Source: Chloranthus sessilifolius (lineage: Eukaryota > Streptophyta > Magnoliopsida > Chloranthales > Chloranthaceae). Taken from it: a stretch of DNA of 64,000 nucleotides. The stretch's first letter is position 1. Each line of letters opens with the position of its first letter. Below, one piece after another: positions 11,319-23,439 of the stretch. The notes beneath the pieces were generated by a model that made no database searches, had not been told where the DNA came from, and saw only the letters and a program-made list of their open reading frames with translations. The stretch spans positions 103,895,416-103,959,415 of the forward strand of contig CM037596.1 of the NCBI GenBank assembly GCA_021018995.1, in the 5' to 3' direction. Made by a program: the position numbers and the translations under genes.

Positions 11319-11753
11319 TTCGATTAATCGAAAGTGAGATTCGATTAATCGATTTTAGCTAAGAAGTTGAAAAGTCAAAAGACACGATTTCGATTAATCG
11401 AACTGAGTTTCAATTAATCAATTTTGATTTTCGATTAATCGATTTTGGTATTGATTAATCGACTGGGAACCTCCAGTGAACTCCAGTGGAGGGGAGAAAA
11501 GAACTTGGAGAAATCGACTAATCGAAATGGGATTCCAATTAATCGATTTAGAATTTCGATTAATCGATTTGGGATCCATTAATCGATTTTGGGAATTCGA
11601 TTACTCGAATTGAGAATCGAATGGATAGAGTGGAGAATTTCGATTAATCGAATTGGGATTCGATTAATCGAATGGGAATCTCGATTAATCGATTTTGGAA
11701 ATCGATTAATCGAATCAGATTCGATTAATCAATTTTGGAGTTCGATTAATCGA
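11319..11753. repeat. Array C of palindrome TCGATTAATCGA (in 3' LTR)
   Basis: The LTR counterpart of array A, with one block missing (the copies around 3300-3330 of array A have no partner) and several CpG-decayed units. Confidence 0.95.
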
Positions 11754-13035
11754 CTGTGCCAATTTTTGTTGACTTTTGAGTTTGACTTTAAGATTCTTTG
11801 AGGGTCTTGGACCTTCTTTGCTACATCTTTAGTGATGTATTTTATATGTTATGTGGTACCATAGGTGGTACGTGTGAGCTTGGACACAAAGAGCCACGTG
11901 GGACCTTGATGCATGATCAAACAGAGACTTGAGGTAGGGAACACCTTGAACATGTACTTTATTTTGCAAGAGCATGTATGTAGTGATATAGAATTTAATT
12001 CAAACTGTTTTTGTTTCTTAAGAGTTGTGAAAAGTGTGCGTGTGTGACATCTAAAAGAGTAATCATAATGAGCCATCCCCAGGGGATGAGGAAATAAAGA
12101 AATAAGAGCATCAGGTGTGATGCAAGTGAATGGATACATCCCAGGGATGTATCCAAGATTGAATTATGTCTGATAGGGCCTAACTGATATAAGATAGCAC
12201 ACTTATACGGTGAATAACTATATGTAAAGCACCTGATATTTTTGTTATTTGAGGTTTGATAGGATACCCCACCGACGTGGCGGGATACCCACGACTGACG
12301 CGGCAGGATATCCGTGACCGTCTGGCCGGCGAAAACCGTAGGCTGTCACGGAGGCTTATACGTACCTGATGGCACACCCTAGGGGTGTTGAGTTGAGATA
12401 AGTGAAACCCCGCCACCAATCCCCAGGGGAAAGGGGCTTGGGTACTATTTGTATTCCCAGAGAATATATTTAAAACTGTCTATATAGATGACGATGAAGG
12501 GTATCTCATCGGGGCTCGATGCTATATTGCTCGGGGATTACTTAAGTTGAAAGGTTAAGTTTTGCTTTAGGCCTTTTCAGTGTCATTCATGAATAATTAA
12601 AAGACATGAGTAAACTACCAGTAAAATATGATTATTTTCAACTGTTGTTCATCAGTAACTGCATAAATACAACATGCATGGCATATCATGGAATATATGT
12701 GAGTTGTAATTTATATGTTCAATTGTGTTCTATTCCCTATTGAGCTAGGATGTAGCTCACCCTTTAGACTATACGTCGTAGGTCCACTATTAGCAGCTGC
12801 CGAGGCTTCAAGGGACGTTGACCCTGGTGAGTCAGACCCAGCACTTGGAGACGAGTTGGAGCCACCTCTTGAGGACTTCTTCAAGAGGACTCCGTTGTGC
12901 AGCTTTGAGAGTTTTGTGAGATTATTGGTACGGCTTGATATGTCAAGCCTTGTTTTTGGTTAAACAATGTAATTAAAGTTTAGGATTATTCTTTTGGGCG
13001 AACCATCTGTGATGATTAGCTATCATTGGTGCTTC

Positions 13036-13040
13036 GGATC
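13036..13040. other. Target-site duplication GGATC (left copy)
   Basis: GGATC precedes gypsy-2 at 13036-13040 and follows it at 23435-23439. Removing one copy and the guest restores the CTTCGGATCGGTTCTCC order seen in the intact 5' LTR. Confidence 0.95.
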
Positions 13041-15482
13041 TGTGATGACCCGACTTTTCCAATCCCTCAGGTATAGGAAAGGCCGGTTCGCCAACCTATC
13101 GAATAAACGATAAGCCGGACAAACAGGGCACATATCAGAGTAAAGGGCAATAAATATCCATAGCTAAAATAAATGCGGAAGCAATTAAAAGTAAAGAACC
13201 ACCGATGATGGCCAACCATCATCGAAACATGGCCCATAACAGAAATCAACGTCAAGTATAAAACTATGATATCCAACTAAAATGGGCCCACAAATTCAAA
13301 TCTAACTCTCACCACAAATAAGAAAATCAGTAAGTTCTATACTGGGAAAAACTCCTCAGGAGGAACCTCAAGCTCTTCCTCAGGCACGTAGTCAGGGTCA
13401 GTCTCACAGCCCTGAATAGCCACGTCAGTACCTGAACCTGTGACGTATAGTCGGAGTGAGCTAACCAACAAAGCTCAGTAGAAGAAAGACATCTACGGCA
13501 TTTTACTTTAACTAACATGGTTTCAAAACAAATATCGGAATATAGCTTGTCAAACATATAAGCAGATAATAAACTGAATTTAGGTGCGGAATTCATATGT
13601 AAGATTTATTTCTAAATGTGTGAAAACAGTTTCAAGAACAGATCACGGTGTTTGATCTTAGTTTCTCTAACTTCTATATGCAAAGTTCAATAATTCATGA
13701 CTTAATCCTCAACTTAAAATACCTCCGAGTAAACTATATCTCGAAGCGGGAATATAGCCGATGGGAACCCTACCTACCATAAATGCGTTCATGAACCCTT
13801 TTAGGATGCAACAAGCCCCTACGTAATGAGGAAACTTGTGCGGGGAAGTTGTTAGAATTTTGAGGGTCGTTCGGTCAATCATAAAACAAATGCGAGATAC
13901 TAATATAAATCGGATGCAAGTCTCTTATACATAGTTGGGTTCTTGATTTGATTTTTGGAGTTTAAGCGATTCGTGTTTGAGATTGAGTAGATTTAGATTT
14001 TCAGTCATTCATATCAATTTCAGTTTACAGATGTGATTTCAATGGCATATGCAAGTTCAAAGATTTTAATTCAAAATATCCATGCGAATTAAAATAAAAT
14101 ACTGTAAAGATGATATTCTCCTACCAAAAGTCGGAGTAATGCGAAGTCAAGCAAAGTCCTATTGATGGCCTCTCGCTCTCAATCAAAATCACAATATACG
14201 TTCATGCATTAAAATTAACTCTAATTACTAATAATATAGACCTATTTAAGTGTTTCCTCAAAAACAAGTCAAAACAGGCAAGTTGCGCAAATCCTAGAAT
14301 TTGATGTAACATTCACATATATTTTTGACCATCAAGACGATTGATTCATGAGTTGGTCAAAACATGAAAGGTGTAGATTTTTCTATTATCTTTCTAACGC
14401 AAAAGGAATCGTCTCAATCGAAGTTTGAGATAAAAAGTTATGGCTAAAATACTAAGGCAATGTCGGAGTTCAGTGATACCTCGCTCGAGCGATGATAATA
14501 GCTCGCTCGAGCGATTTGACGTAACATTCTCATATATTTTTAACCATCAAGACGATTGATCCATGAGTTAGTCAAAACATGAAAGTTGTAGATTTTTCTA
14601 TTAACTTTCCAACACAAAACTAATCGTCTCAATCGGAGTTCAGGATAAAACGTTATGACTAAACTACTAAGGCAATGTCGGAGTTCGGTGATACCTCACT
14701 CGAGCGATGATAATAGCTCGCTCGAGCGAGCTACAGCGACGCGATTTTGCTGGTTTTCACCTGAATCGAAACCCATACATCCCAAAGAAAAACCCATGGC
14801 TAATCTAATGATTTAATCAAAAAGTTTAATTAAAACGTACCTTTAATCTAAGGATTCCTAGATTAGAAATGAGTCACGCGAATGTAGCTTCGGAACGAAA
14901 CCGACGGGTTTCCTCAACGATTCGCGCCGCGATCGATCCCACGAGTTCACAGAGACAACTCCAACACGCCCCCAATGATCTCAACCTCTCCCAATAGCCA
15001 ACTACGAATCCAAGGTTGATTCAAGTTCTTTCTAAGGTTTAAGTGTTTTCAACAAAGAGGATTCTAGAGAAGGAGGTTTTCTAAATCGATCTCCTACGAT
15101 GATTGAAGAAAAGAGAAGACGGAGTTTCACACGGTTGGGTAACTATCAAACGACTACGGTTCTTCACGGCACTCACGTCTCTTCCTCTCTTAACAAAACC
15201 TAGTATAATACGGGAATGCAATTCCTTCTTATAATAGGATTGCTCACAAAGTTAAACACACACACACATCTTATGTATTATACACTTCTAATTTTAAAAC
15301 TCAAGTCCGGTGTTGGCGCTACAAGGTCGGTGCACAACTTTCGCACGAGGGTCCAAATGGGCTCTAAATTAAAATCATCGCAATCACATCTAGATAAAAA
15401 TCCAAAACAAATGGTGGCGTCGGTTCAGGCGAATACACTCACGAGTCCGATCTAACTCGGGTTCAAAATACGGGTCTTTACA
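13041..15482 (-). repeat. Gypsy-2 3' LTR (element orientation)
   Basis: 2442 bp, pairing with about 20994-23434. Between 14760 and 15300 it differs from its partner at only a handful of bases, whereas patches at 13381-13470, 13740-13990 and 15305-15470 are scrambled relative to the partner. It contains two TCGCTCGAGCGA palindrome pairs near 14481-14515 and 14697-14731. Confidence 0.93.
14481..14731. repeat. TCGCTCGAGCGA palindrome pairs in gypsy-2 LTR
   Basis: Two roughly 215-bp direct repeat units each carry CTCGAGCGATGATAATAGCT flanked by the perfect palindrome TCGCTCGAGCGA or one-base variants of it. The same arrangement occurs in the other LTR at about 22421-22673. Confidence 0.9.
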
Positions 15483-15495
15483 TTCTACCCTCCTT
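15483..15495 (-). other. Gypsy-2 polypurine tract
   Basis: The plus strand reads TTCTACCCTCCTT, the reverse complement of the purine tract AAGGAGGGTAGAA, directly abutting the LTR. It is followed inward by the conserved GAATTTTCGTC context seen in gypsy-1. Confidence 0.88.
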
Positions 15496-16143
15496 AGGAA
15501 TTTTCGTCTCGAAAATGTACGGATAGCTAAACCGAACTGCGGTAAGTCCTTATCCTAACACCAGTATAAGGCAAAATTGAAACAGTCTAAAGTCAAAGAA
15601 CTTTGGTCGCGATGCGGTAGGCTTCACTAAGCACGCTTTCAATGGTCGGGATTCGTAGTAACCTGGATGTACTGCGTGTGGCATCCCATACTGCCATAGA
15701 GGATTGCATCCGTACATGGATGCATACCTTCCCAAGTGTCATGTGCCTGGAAACATACTTCACCATGACACAAACCTAGCACACACACCTACCTCACCCT
15801 TTTGGTAATTATTTGAGCAGAAATTTCAGATGTCAGAATCGAATACTTATTCAAAAGCATGATCACATGCCCGGTAACATGTTCTAACTGATGACACGGG
15901 TTCCAACAGACATACGGTTCTAACCGAGAATGAATAAATATGACATTTAAGATTTTATTGTGTGATCGTTATAGATATATATGTAAAGCGTCGATGTTAT
16001 CAACCAATTTAACATTGAAGACTTGAAGAAATTCTCCCTTTTTTTTTTTTTTTTTTTTTTTTAAAGACGCAAATTCAAGAATTTAAAGGTACGTATGGTT
16101 TTCTTACATAACTATAGTTTACAATATACCTTCACTCGAAAAG
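15496..16143 (-). other. Gypsy-2 3' untranslated zone
   Basis: Non-coding stretch between the chromodomain stop and the PPT. It contains a homopolymer T run of about 24 bp near 16040-16062 (an A run in element sense). No ORF is supported. Unlike gypsy-1, it has no palindrome array here. Confidence 0.65.
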
Positions 16144-17703
16144 TTATGGAAATTGCTCGCGAATCTTCGCTTCACGCTCCCATGTGGCTTCCTCTGAAGA
16201 ATGGTTCCGCCACTTCACGAGTACTAAGGGAATGCTCTTTGTCCGTAAGATTTGTTCTTTACGATCAAAGATTCGTATCGGTTCCTCAACCAAGGATAGG
16301 TCTTCTTGGAGCTCAATGGGCTGGTAGTCCAATACGTGAGTCGGGTCCTTAACATATCTTCGTAACATGGACACATGAAACACGTGCATTTTCGATAGCT
16401 GCGGTGGCAAGGCTACTCGATAGGCAACCTCGCCGACTCGGCCCAATACCTCGAAAGGTCCAACATAGTGCGGACTCAGCTTCCCACGCTTTCCAAAACG
16501 CATCACGCCTTTTGTAGGAGAGATTTTGACAAATACGTTATCTCCCACCTTAAACTCAACATGGTTTCTTTTCAGATCAGCGTAGCTCTTCTGACGACTT
16601 TGAGCAATGCGTAGTTTCTCACGGATTAACCGAACTGTCTCGGTTGTATTCTCCACGATCTCGGGACCTAAAATGAGTTTCTCACCTACTTCTTCCCAAT
16701 TAAGCGGAGACCTGCACCGTCGTCCATATAAAGCTTCGTAGGGTGCCATGTCGATGCTAGCCTGGTAACTGTTATTGTAGGCGAACTCGATCAGCAATAA
16801 ATGTTGGTTCCATGACCCCTGAAAATCCAACATGCAACCACGTAACATATCTTCTATAATCTGATTCACCCTCTCAGTCTGCCCATCGGTCTGAGGATGG
16901 AATGCTGTACTATAATCGAGCCTAGAGCCCATTCCTTCTTGAAATCGTTGCCAAAACTGAGATGTATACATCGGGTCTCTATCGGATACGATACTGACCG
17001 GTATACCATGCAGCCTAACTATTTCCTTGATGTATAATTCTGCGAGCTTGTTGGCGGTATACGACGTATTATAAGGAAGGAAGTGTGCGGACTTAGTCAA
17101 TCGATCCACAATGACCCAGATGGCATTGTATTTTCTTAATGTTCTGGGCAATCCTAAAATAAAGTCCATAGAAATGGCCTCCCATTTCCACTCAGGTATC
17201 GGTAGTGGTTGCAACAGTCCTGCCGGATTTCGATGATCCACCTTTACTTGCTGACACACAAGACATCTCGAGACATACACAGCGACATCTTTCTTTAAAC
17301 CTCTCCACCAGAAGCTTTTCTTTAAGTCCTGGTTCATCTTGGTACTGTCAGGGTGAATAGCGTACATAGACTTATGAGCCTCTTCCAAAATAGTGTCCCG
17401 AAGCTCAGTACTAGTTGGTACGCATACCCGATTTCTAAACAACAAAGTGTCATCATCTTTGATAGAAAAATCTATTTTGCTTCCCCCAATCACATCCCGT
17501 CTGATAGCCATAAGTTCATCATCCGTCATCTGAAGTCTGCGAATGTTCTCATAGAGGGTGGAACGAATCACCAGTGTAGCCATTAACGCACCTGAACCTT
17601 TTACGTCAAATCTCATGCTACTTAGAGCCATATCTTCCAATAGATGCCATCTTCGCACCCTGCCACTACGTTTGCTTTCCCGGGGTGGTACTGGATGGTA
17701 CAA
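16144..17703 (-). CDS. pol: Gypsy-2 integrase with chromodomain (intact ORF)
   Basis: The 519-codon open frame covers the whole integrase module that joins element cDNA to the host chromosome. The order is a zinc finger ([11 protein letters not shown], with upstream His in [10 protein letters not shown]), a DDE core ([31 protein letters not shown]), the GPF/Y-type region ([22 protein letters not shown]) and a chromodomain ([19 protein letters not shown]) near the C-terminus. The ATG given is only the first Met of the open frame; the native protein is part of a Gag-Pol polyprotein that would begin upstream. The upstream RNase H and RT parts are frameshifted, so this ORF cannot be made from an intact polyprotein. 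Chromodomains of this group target methylated-histone chromatin (family knowledge). Confidence 0.93.
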   Translation of the reverse strand: MYHPVPPRESKRSGRVRRWHLLEDMALSSMRFDVKGSGALMATLVIRSTLYENIRRLQMTDDELMAIRRDVIGGSKIDFSIKDDDTLLFRNRVCVPTSTELRDTILEEAHKSMYAIHPDSTKMNQDLKKSFWWRGLKKDVAVYVSRCLVCQQVKVDHRNPAGLLQPLPIPEWKWEAISMDFILGLPRTLRKYNAIWVIVDRLTKSAHFLPYNTSYTANKLAELYIKEIVRLHGIPVSIVSDRDPMYTSQFWQRFQEGMGSRLDYSTAFHPQTDGQTERVNQIIEDMLRGCMLDFQGSWNQHLLLIEFAYNNSYQASIDMAPYEALYGRRCRSPLNWEEVGEKLILGPEIVENTTETVRLIREKLRIAQSRQKSYADLKRNHVEFKVGDNVFVKISPTKGVMRFGKRGKLSPHYVGPFEVLGRVGEVAYRVALPPQLSKMHVFHVSMLRRYVKDPTHVLDYQPIELQEDLSLVEEPIRIFDRKEQILRTKSIPLVLVKWRNHSSEEATWEREAKIREQFP

Positions 17704-18137
17704 TCATAATCTTTCAAGAACTCCATCCATCGATGCTGTCTCATATTCAACTCCTTTTGTGAGAAGAGATACTTGAGACTCTTATGATCGGTAAATATAT
17801 CGAAGGTCTCCCCATAAAGGTAATGCCTCCAGATCTTCAGAGCAAAATCACTGCGCCGCCAACTCAAGATTATCGTCGGGTAATTCTTCTCATGGTCTTT
17901 TATCTAGACCCATAAGCAATGACTCTCTCATTCGTTAAGCACGGCCTAAACCCCATATGATGCATCATCAGATATCGCAAAGCCTCCCTTGCCTGATGGT
18001 ATAGCAAGTACTGGCGCAGTAGTCAATCGTTTCTTGAGTTCCTGAAAACTTTGCTCACACTGCTCTGTCCAATCAAATTTAGTATTCTTCTTCGTAAGTT
18101 GTGTAAGAGGACCTGATATCTTGGAGAAGCCCTCCAC
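17622..18137 (-). pseudogene. pol: Gypsy-2 RNase H region (frameshifted)
   Basis: On the minus strand, 18137-17946 encodes the RT connection and RNase H start ([23 protein letters not shown]), and 17867-17622 encodes its end ([33 protein letters not shown]). The stretch between, 17867-17946, matches gypsy-1 RNase H only loosely: its CAGCTG-containing positions are garbled, giving a frameshift. The join to the integrase ORF is also out of frame. Confidence 0.88.
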
Positions 18138-18205
18138 AAACCTTCATAGTATCACCAAACCAGGAAACTACTGAACCTCGTAACGGTCTTTGGCTATTCC
18201 CCAAT

Positions 18206-19029
18206 TCATCGACTCAATCTTCTTTGGGTCAATGTAATACCGGTCTCGGAGATAACATGGCCTAGGAAACTAACGCTCAAGCCAAAACTCACACTTACTA
18301 AGTTTTGCATATAGCGATGGTCTCTAAGGGTTTGTAGAGCCACTTTCGCGAGATGTTGCTCGCATGTTCTTCGCGTCTTTGAATAGATGAGGATGCCATC
18401 TACAAAAACTACTACAGACTTGTCCAAATGTGACTTGAATATCCGGTTCATCAAGTCCATAAATGACACGGTGCGTTGTCAACCCAAATGGCATGACCAA
18501 GAACTCTAGTGCCCATATCGGGTTCTCAACGCCTCTTGAATGTCTTGAGACTTAACTTTCAATTGATGGTAGCGACCTCAAGTCGATCTTAGAAGAACCT
18601 TGCTCCTGTAATGGCGATCGACGGATCATCAATTCTTGGAAGTGGATAATAGTTCTTAATTGTCAACTTATTTAGCTGGCGGTAATCGATGCAAAGCCGC
18701 ATTGAACCGTCTTTCTTCTTTACAAATAGAACCGGTGCTCCCCTGGGTGACACACACTGTCTAATAAAGCCCTTATCTAGCAGTTCCTGAAGCTGCTCCT
18801 TCAACTCTTTCAATTCTGCAGGCGCCATTCGATACGGAGCTTTTGATACTGGTTCAGTACCCGGCGCTAACTCAATTGCAAACTCAATCTCCCTGTCAGG
18901 TGGTAATCCCGGTAGATCTTCAGGAAAAATATCTGAATACTCGCAAGCAATCGTAATATCTGCAATATTTTTCTTCTCCTCCTTATGATCTTGCAAGTAG
19001 GCGGATAACCACAACACCTCTCTCATCAT
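18206..19029 (-). pseudogene. pol: Gypsy-2 reverse transcriptase (frameshifted)
   Basis: 19029-18589 carries the RT N-terminal half ([51 protein letters not shown]). 18469-18206 carries the second half (VVVFVDGILIYSKT, FLGHVISETGI). The usual catalytic (Y/F)xDD box reads FVDG, so the second Asp is lost, and the palm segment between 18589 and 18469 is out of frame. This is the RT domain absent from gypsy-1. It is not functional as read. Confidence 0.9.
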
Positions 19030-19559
19030 ACAGTGCCTTTCGAATGGCGTAGATAAATGGTATCACACAAGATTTGACTCATAAAATCGAAAAGATTTTC
19101 TCTTCAAGCGGAATGTTACAATCTTCGAAGACAATCTACGCCGCATGGTAAGTAGATAACCAATCCATCCCTAGTATCACGTCAACCCTTCCATGCTCAA
19201 AATGATCAAATCACCGTCTCGTGGTCTTCGATCATCACAATCAGCGATTGACACATGGTATCGGTGCTCACCGAAGTTGCCGTAGGAATTGACCGCCAAG
19301 ATGAAATCAAGGGCCTTGGGAATGATTCCCAACTTCTCGTGACAGGAGTAACAAAGAATGTGTAGACCGGTGGTCTATCAACACTCGCTTGGTTTTGCTT
19401 ACATCGCTCCCCCGATGCATAAAAAGGGTACCTTAGTTTAGACAAGCATTTCAGTTAAAAGTTTCTAAGCATGTGTGTTCATCCATAACTTATTAACAAA
19501 ATTTATTAAATATCAAGCAATTATATATAACACATAAAATAAGAAGACATCTCAACTTT
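19030..19559 (-). pseudogene. pol: Gypsy-2 aspartic protease region (badly broken)
   Basis: Lies between the gag zinc knuckle and RT, where the protease belongs. Short frames echo protease linker sequence, for example the minus-strand sense of 19150-19200 encodes [13 protein letters not shown] residues around GGATTGGTTATC. No continuous protease frame exists; small indels occur every few dozen bases. Confidence 0.6.
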
Positions 19560-20578
19560 TTATGCATCGGGGAACACGTCGTTCGATGTTTCAGCTTCTT
19601 GAGCCATCACGGCATAAGCTCGACCTTGAACAGTAGGTCGGGTCGATCTTTGAGTAGAAGCCGAACTAGTTCTTCCCTTGTCCTCCTGAGGACAATCCTT
19701 AACCATGTGTCCGATTGCGCCACACCGAAAACACGCTCCAGTGTTCCTCCTACAATCCTCGGTCTTGTGTGGTTTCCTGCACCTTAGGCACATAGTGACC
19801 GAAACAAAAGATGGTGCACAAGAGGATCCCTGTGCCACTGAAGCTCCACTAGCATTAGAACCCGCTGGTCGTACGGATTGCACAGGTGATGATGCTGCCA
19901 ATCTCTGATAAGGGGTTGGTTCAGAAGAAAATGTTGGTCTAGAAAATGCAGGTTGAGTAAGGTTCATCATGCTTTGTAAACTTGGCCCTCTTATTTTCAT
20001 AAGTACCTGACTGCCCTTGTACAACCCTGTCCTTGTTCGGCTGACTGCTTCTCAAAAACTGCTTTTGAATTTCTTCCTCTACTATGAGGGCCTTTGACAG
20101 TACTCCTCCATATGTTTCCATTTCCCACATAGCCACGCTCTCCTGTATACTCGGCCTAAGATCCAGCTGAAATTTTCTAGCCTTCATCATATCGGTGGCC
20201 ACATGTTGAGGTGCAAACCTTGAAAGTCGCGTGAACTCATCTCCATACTCACGCACTGACATTGTCCCCTGCTTCAGCTCGATGAACTGAACTTCCATCT
20301 GATGCCTAACGATCTTGGGAAAATCGATCGTTGAACGCTTCGATAAACTCAGCCCATGTCCAAGGAGTATTGGGAAACTCCTGCTCCCGGTGTCTAGCCA
20401 CGGACTTCCACCATGGTCCAGCCTGTCCATCTAGTTTGAAGGTTGCCCATCTAACCTTCTCGACATCGGTGCACTGAAGCACCTCGAAGATCTTTTCCAT
20501 CTCATCCAACCAACCTTTAGCTTCCATCGGGTCGGTCTGTCCAGAAAAATTTGGAGGTCTCATCCTCCCAATTCGCAA
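19560..20578 (-). pseudogene. gag: Gypsy-2 gag (frameshifted)
   Basis: On the minus strand 20578-20306 encodes the gag core (RMRPPNFSGQTDPMEAKGW, VRWATFKLDGQAGPWWKSVA). 20430-19939 overlaps in another frame and continues it (TMSVREYGDEFTRLSRFAP, MMKARKFQLDLRPSI). 20024-19560 ends with zinc knuckles (CLRCRKPHKTEDCRRNTG, ACFRCGAIGHMVKDCPQED). The conserved pieces are in correct order but in at least two shifts. The extreme N-terminus upstream of 20578 is not in frame. Confidence 0.9.
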
Positions 20579-20978
20579 ACTCGATGATTGTTGTTGTTGT
20601 CCAAACAGAAATCAGCTCGCTTTGTTTGGCGATTCTGACGATCTCGGTGGCCGGACTTTCCAACACTTGTTCCATTCTTTCACCCCACCTCTATCAACTC
20701 CGGCTCCTATAGGGAATGCATTAGAACCAGATCTGAAGGCAACTCCCTTGATGTACCGACACCTTCAGAATGTCCTCTAAAGGCACCGCCCTACCTCTGC
20801 CTCGCCTCTAAATCTTGGGGCCCATCTTGATCGTTATTGTGAACACCACAACATCAGTCAACATTGATTGTAAAGACAATTACAAAGCGATACTAGTGAT
20901 TACGGACCTAACGACATGACTCGATGCTACATGCGGTCACGGTTAGTTCTCATGGGTCCTTAGAGAATCTAAAACCAT

Positions 20979-20990
20979 GGCTCGATACCA
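20979..20990 (-). other. Gypsy-2 primer-binding site
   Basis: GGCTCGATACCA on the plus strand is TGGTATCGAGCC on the minus strand, one or two changes from the initiator-tRNA-Met complement. It sits just inside the 5' LTR end. Confidence 0.88.
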
Positions 20991-20993
20991 ACC

Positions 20994-23434
20994 ACGTGAC
21001 CCGACTTTTCCAATCCCTCGGGTATAGGAAAGGCGGTTAAGCCAACCCTATCGAATAAACAATAAGCCCGACAAACAGGGCACATATCAGAGTAAAGCGC
21101 AATAAATATCCATAGCTAAAATAAATGCGGAAGCAATTAAAAGTAAAGAACCACCGATGATGGCCAACCATCATCGAAACATGGCTCATAACAGAAATCA
21201 ACGTCAAGTATAAAACTATGATATCCAACTAAAATGGGCCCACAAATTCAAGTCTAACTCTCACCACAAATAAGAAAATCAGTAAGTTCTATACAGGGAA
21301 AAACTCCTCAGGAGGAACCTCAAGCTCTTCCTCGAACGCGTAGTCGAAATTGATCTCACGTACACGAATAGCCACGTCGATTACTGAACACACGAACAAA
21401 GCTCGAGAAGAAAGACATCTACGGTATTTTACTTTAACTAACATGGTTTTAAAACAAATATCGAAATATAGCTTGTTAAACATATAAGCAGATAATAAAC
21501 TGAATTTAGGTGCGGAAATCATATGTAAGATTTATTTCTAAATGTGTGAAAACAGTTTAAAGAACGAATCGATGTTTGATATCTTAGTTTCTCTAACTTC
21601 TATATGCAAAGTTCAATAATTCATGACTTAATCCTCAACTTAAAATACCTCCCAAGTAAACTATATCTCGAGAGCAGGAATATAGCCGATGGGATCCCCT
21701 ACCTACCACCGTCGTTCATGAACCCTTTTTCAGGATGCAACAAGCCCCTGCGTAAAGAGGGAAACTTGTGCCAGGAAGTTGTTCAGGAATTTTTGAGGGG
21801 TCGTTCAGGTCAATCATAAAACAAATGCAGATACTAATATAAATCAGATGCAAGTCTCTTATACATAGTTCAGGTTCTTGATTTCAGATTTTCAGAGTTT
21901 AAGCAGATTCAGGTTTCAAGATTCAGGTAGATTTAGATTTTCAGTCATTTATATCAATTTCAGTTTACAGATGTGATTTCAATGGCATATGCAAGTTCAA
22001 AGATTTTAATTCAAAATATCCATGCGAATTAAAATAAAATACTGTAAAGATGAGATTCTCCTACCAAAACTCGGAGTAATGCGAAGTCAAGCAAAGTCCT
22101 ATTGATGGCCTCTCGCTCTCAATCTACATCACAATATACGTTCATGCATTAAAATTAACTCTAATTACTAATACTATAGACCTATTTAAGTGTTTCCTCA
22201 AAAACAAGTCAAAACAGGCAAGTTGCGCAAATCCTAGAATTTGACGTAACATTCTCATATATTTTTAACCATCAAGACGATTGATTCATGAGTTGGTCAA
22301 AAAATAAAAGTTGTAGATTTTTCCATTAGCTTTCCAATGCAAAATGAATCGTCTCAATAGGAGTTCGGGATAAAAAGTTATGGCTAAAATACTAAGGCAA
22401 TGTCGGAGTTCAGTGATACCTCGCTCGAGCGATGATAATAGCTCGCTCGAGCGATTTGATGTAACATTCTCATATATTTTTGACCATCAAGACGATTGAT
22501 CCATGAGTTAGTCAAAACATGAAAGTTGTAGATTTTTCTATTAGCTTTCCAACACAAAAAGAATCGTCTCAATCGAAGTTTGGGATAAAATGTTATGACT
22601 AAAATACTAAGGCAATGTCGGAGTTCGGTGATACCTCGCTCGAGCGATGATAATAGCTCGCTCGAGCGAGCTACAGCGACGCGATTTTGCTGGTTTTCAC
22701 CCGAATCGAAACCCATACATCCCGAAGCAAAACCCATGGCTAATCTAATGATTTAATCAAAAAGTTTAATTAAAACGTACCTTTAATCTAAGGATTCCTA
22801 GATTAGAAATGAGTCACGCGAATGGAGCTTCGGAACGAAACCGACGGGTTTCCTCAACGATTCGCGCCGCGATCGATCCCACGAGTTCACAGAGACAACT
22901 CCAACACGCCCCCAATGATCTCAACCTCTCCCAATAGCCAACTACGAATCCAAGGTTGATTCAAGTTCTTTCTAAGGTTTAAGTGTTTTCAACAAAGAGG
23001 ATTCTAGAGAAGGAGGTTTTCTAAATCGATCTCCTACGATGATTGAAGAAAAGAGAAGACGGAGTTTCACACGGTTGGGTAACTATCAAACGACTACGGT
23101 TCTTCACGGCACTCACGTCTCTTCCTCTCTTAACAAAACCTAGTATAATACGGGAATGCAATTCCTTCTTATAATAGGATTGCTCACAAAGTTAAATACA
23201 CACACACATCTTATGTATTATACACTTCTAATTTTAAAACTCAAGTCCGGTGTTGAGCGACCACACCGAGGTCGGTGCACAACTTTCGCACGAGGGTCCA
23301 AATGGGCTCTAAATTAAAATCTGTCCGCACAATCACATCTAGATAAAAATCCAAAACAAATGGTGACGTCGGTTGCCGAGCCGAATACACACACAGGGTC
23401 AGTCTAACTCGGGTTCAAAATACGGGTCTTTACA
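20994..23434 (-). repeat. Gypsy-2 5' LTR (element orientation)
   Basis: Partner of 13041-15482, 2441 bp. Its inner boundary is approximate because the terminal bases read CACGTGACCC where the partner has TGTGATGACCC. The outer end TCTTTACA at 23434 abuts the TSD GGATC. It retains CAG/CCAGG-type words (for example near 21725-21910) at places where the partner is garbled, and the reverse holds at 21330-21410. Confidence 0.92.
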
Positions 23435-23439
23435 GGATC

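Larger units (their letters stand above)
10728..13040 (+). repeat. Gypsy-1 3' LTR, part 1
   Basis: Near-copy of 2336-4650, interrupted after GGATC (13036-13040), which is the target site of gypsy-2. Palindrome array C is at 11319-11753. Several TCGATTAATCGA copies have decayed to TCAATTAATCAA-like forms, which are C-to-T changes on both strands at CpG, typical of methylated DNA. A scrambled patch against the 5' LTR lies at about 12285-12370. Confidence 0.95.
13041..23434 (-). mobile_element. Gypsy-2: Ty3/gypsy chromovirus nested in gypsy-1 3' LTR
   Basis: A complete minus-strand element of about 10.4 kb. On the minus strand the order is 5' LTR (23434 to about 20994), PBS (20990-20979), gag, protease, RT, RNase H, integrase with chromodomain, PPT (15495-15483) and 3' LTR (15482-13041). 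In element orientation the LTRs begin TGTAAAGACCCG and the 3' copy ends GGGTCATCACA. GGATC flanks both sides. The long central stretch of the two LTRs is almost identical, so it is the youngest layer of this nest. Coding regions are broken by many small indels except the integrase. Same chromovirus group as gypsy-1 but a distinct family. Confidence 0.95.
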
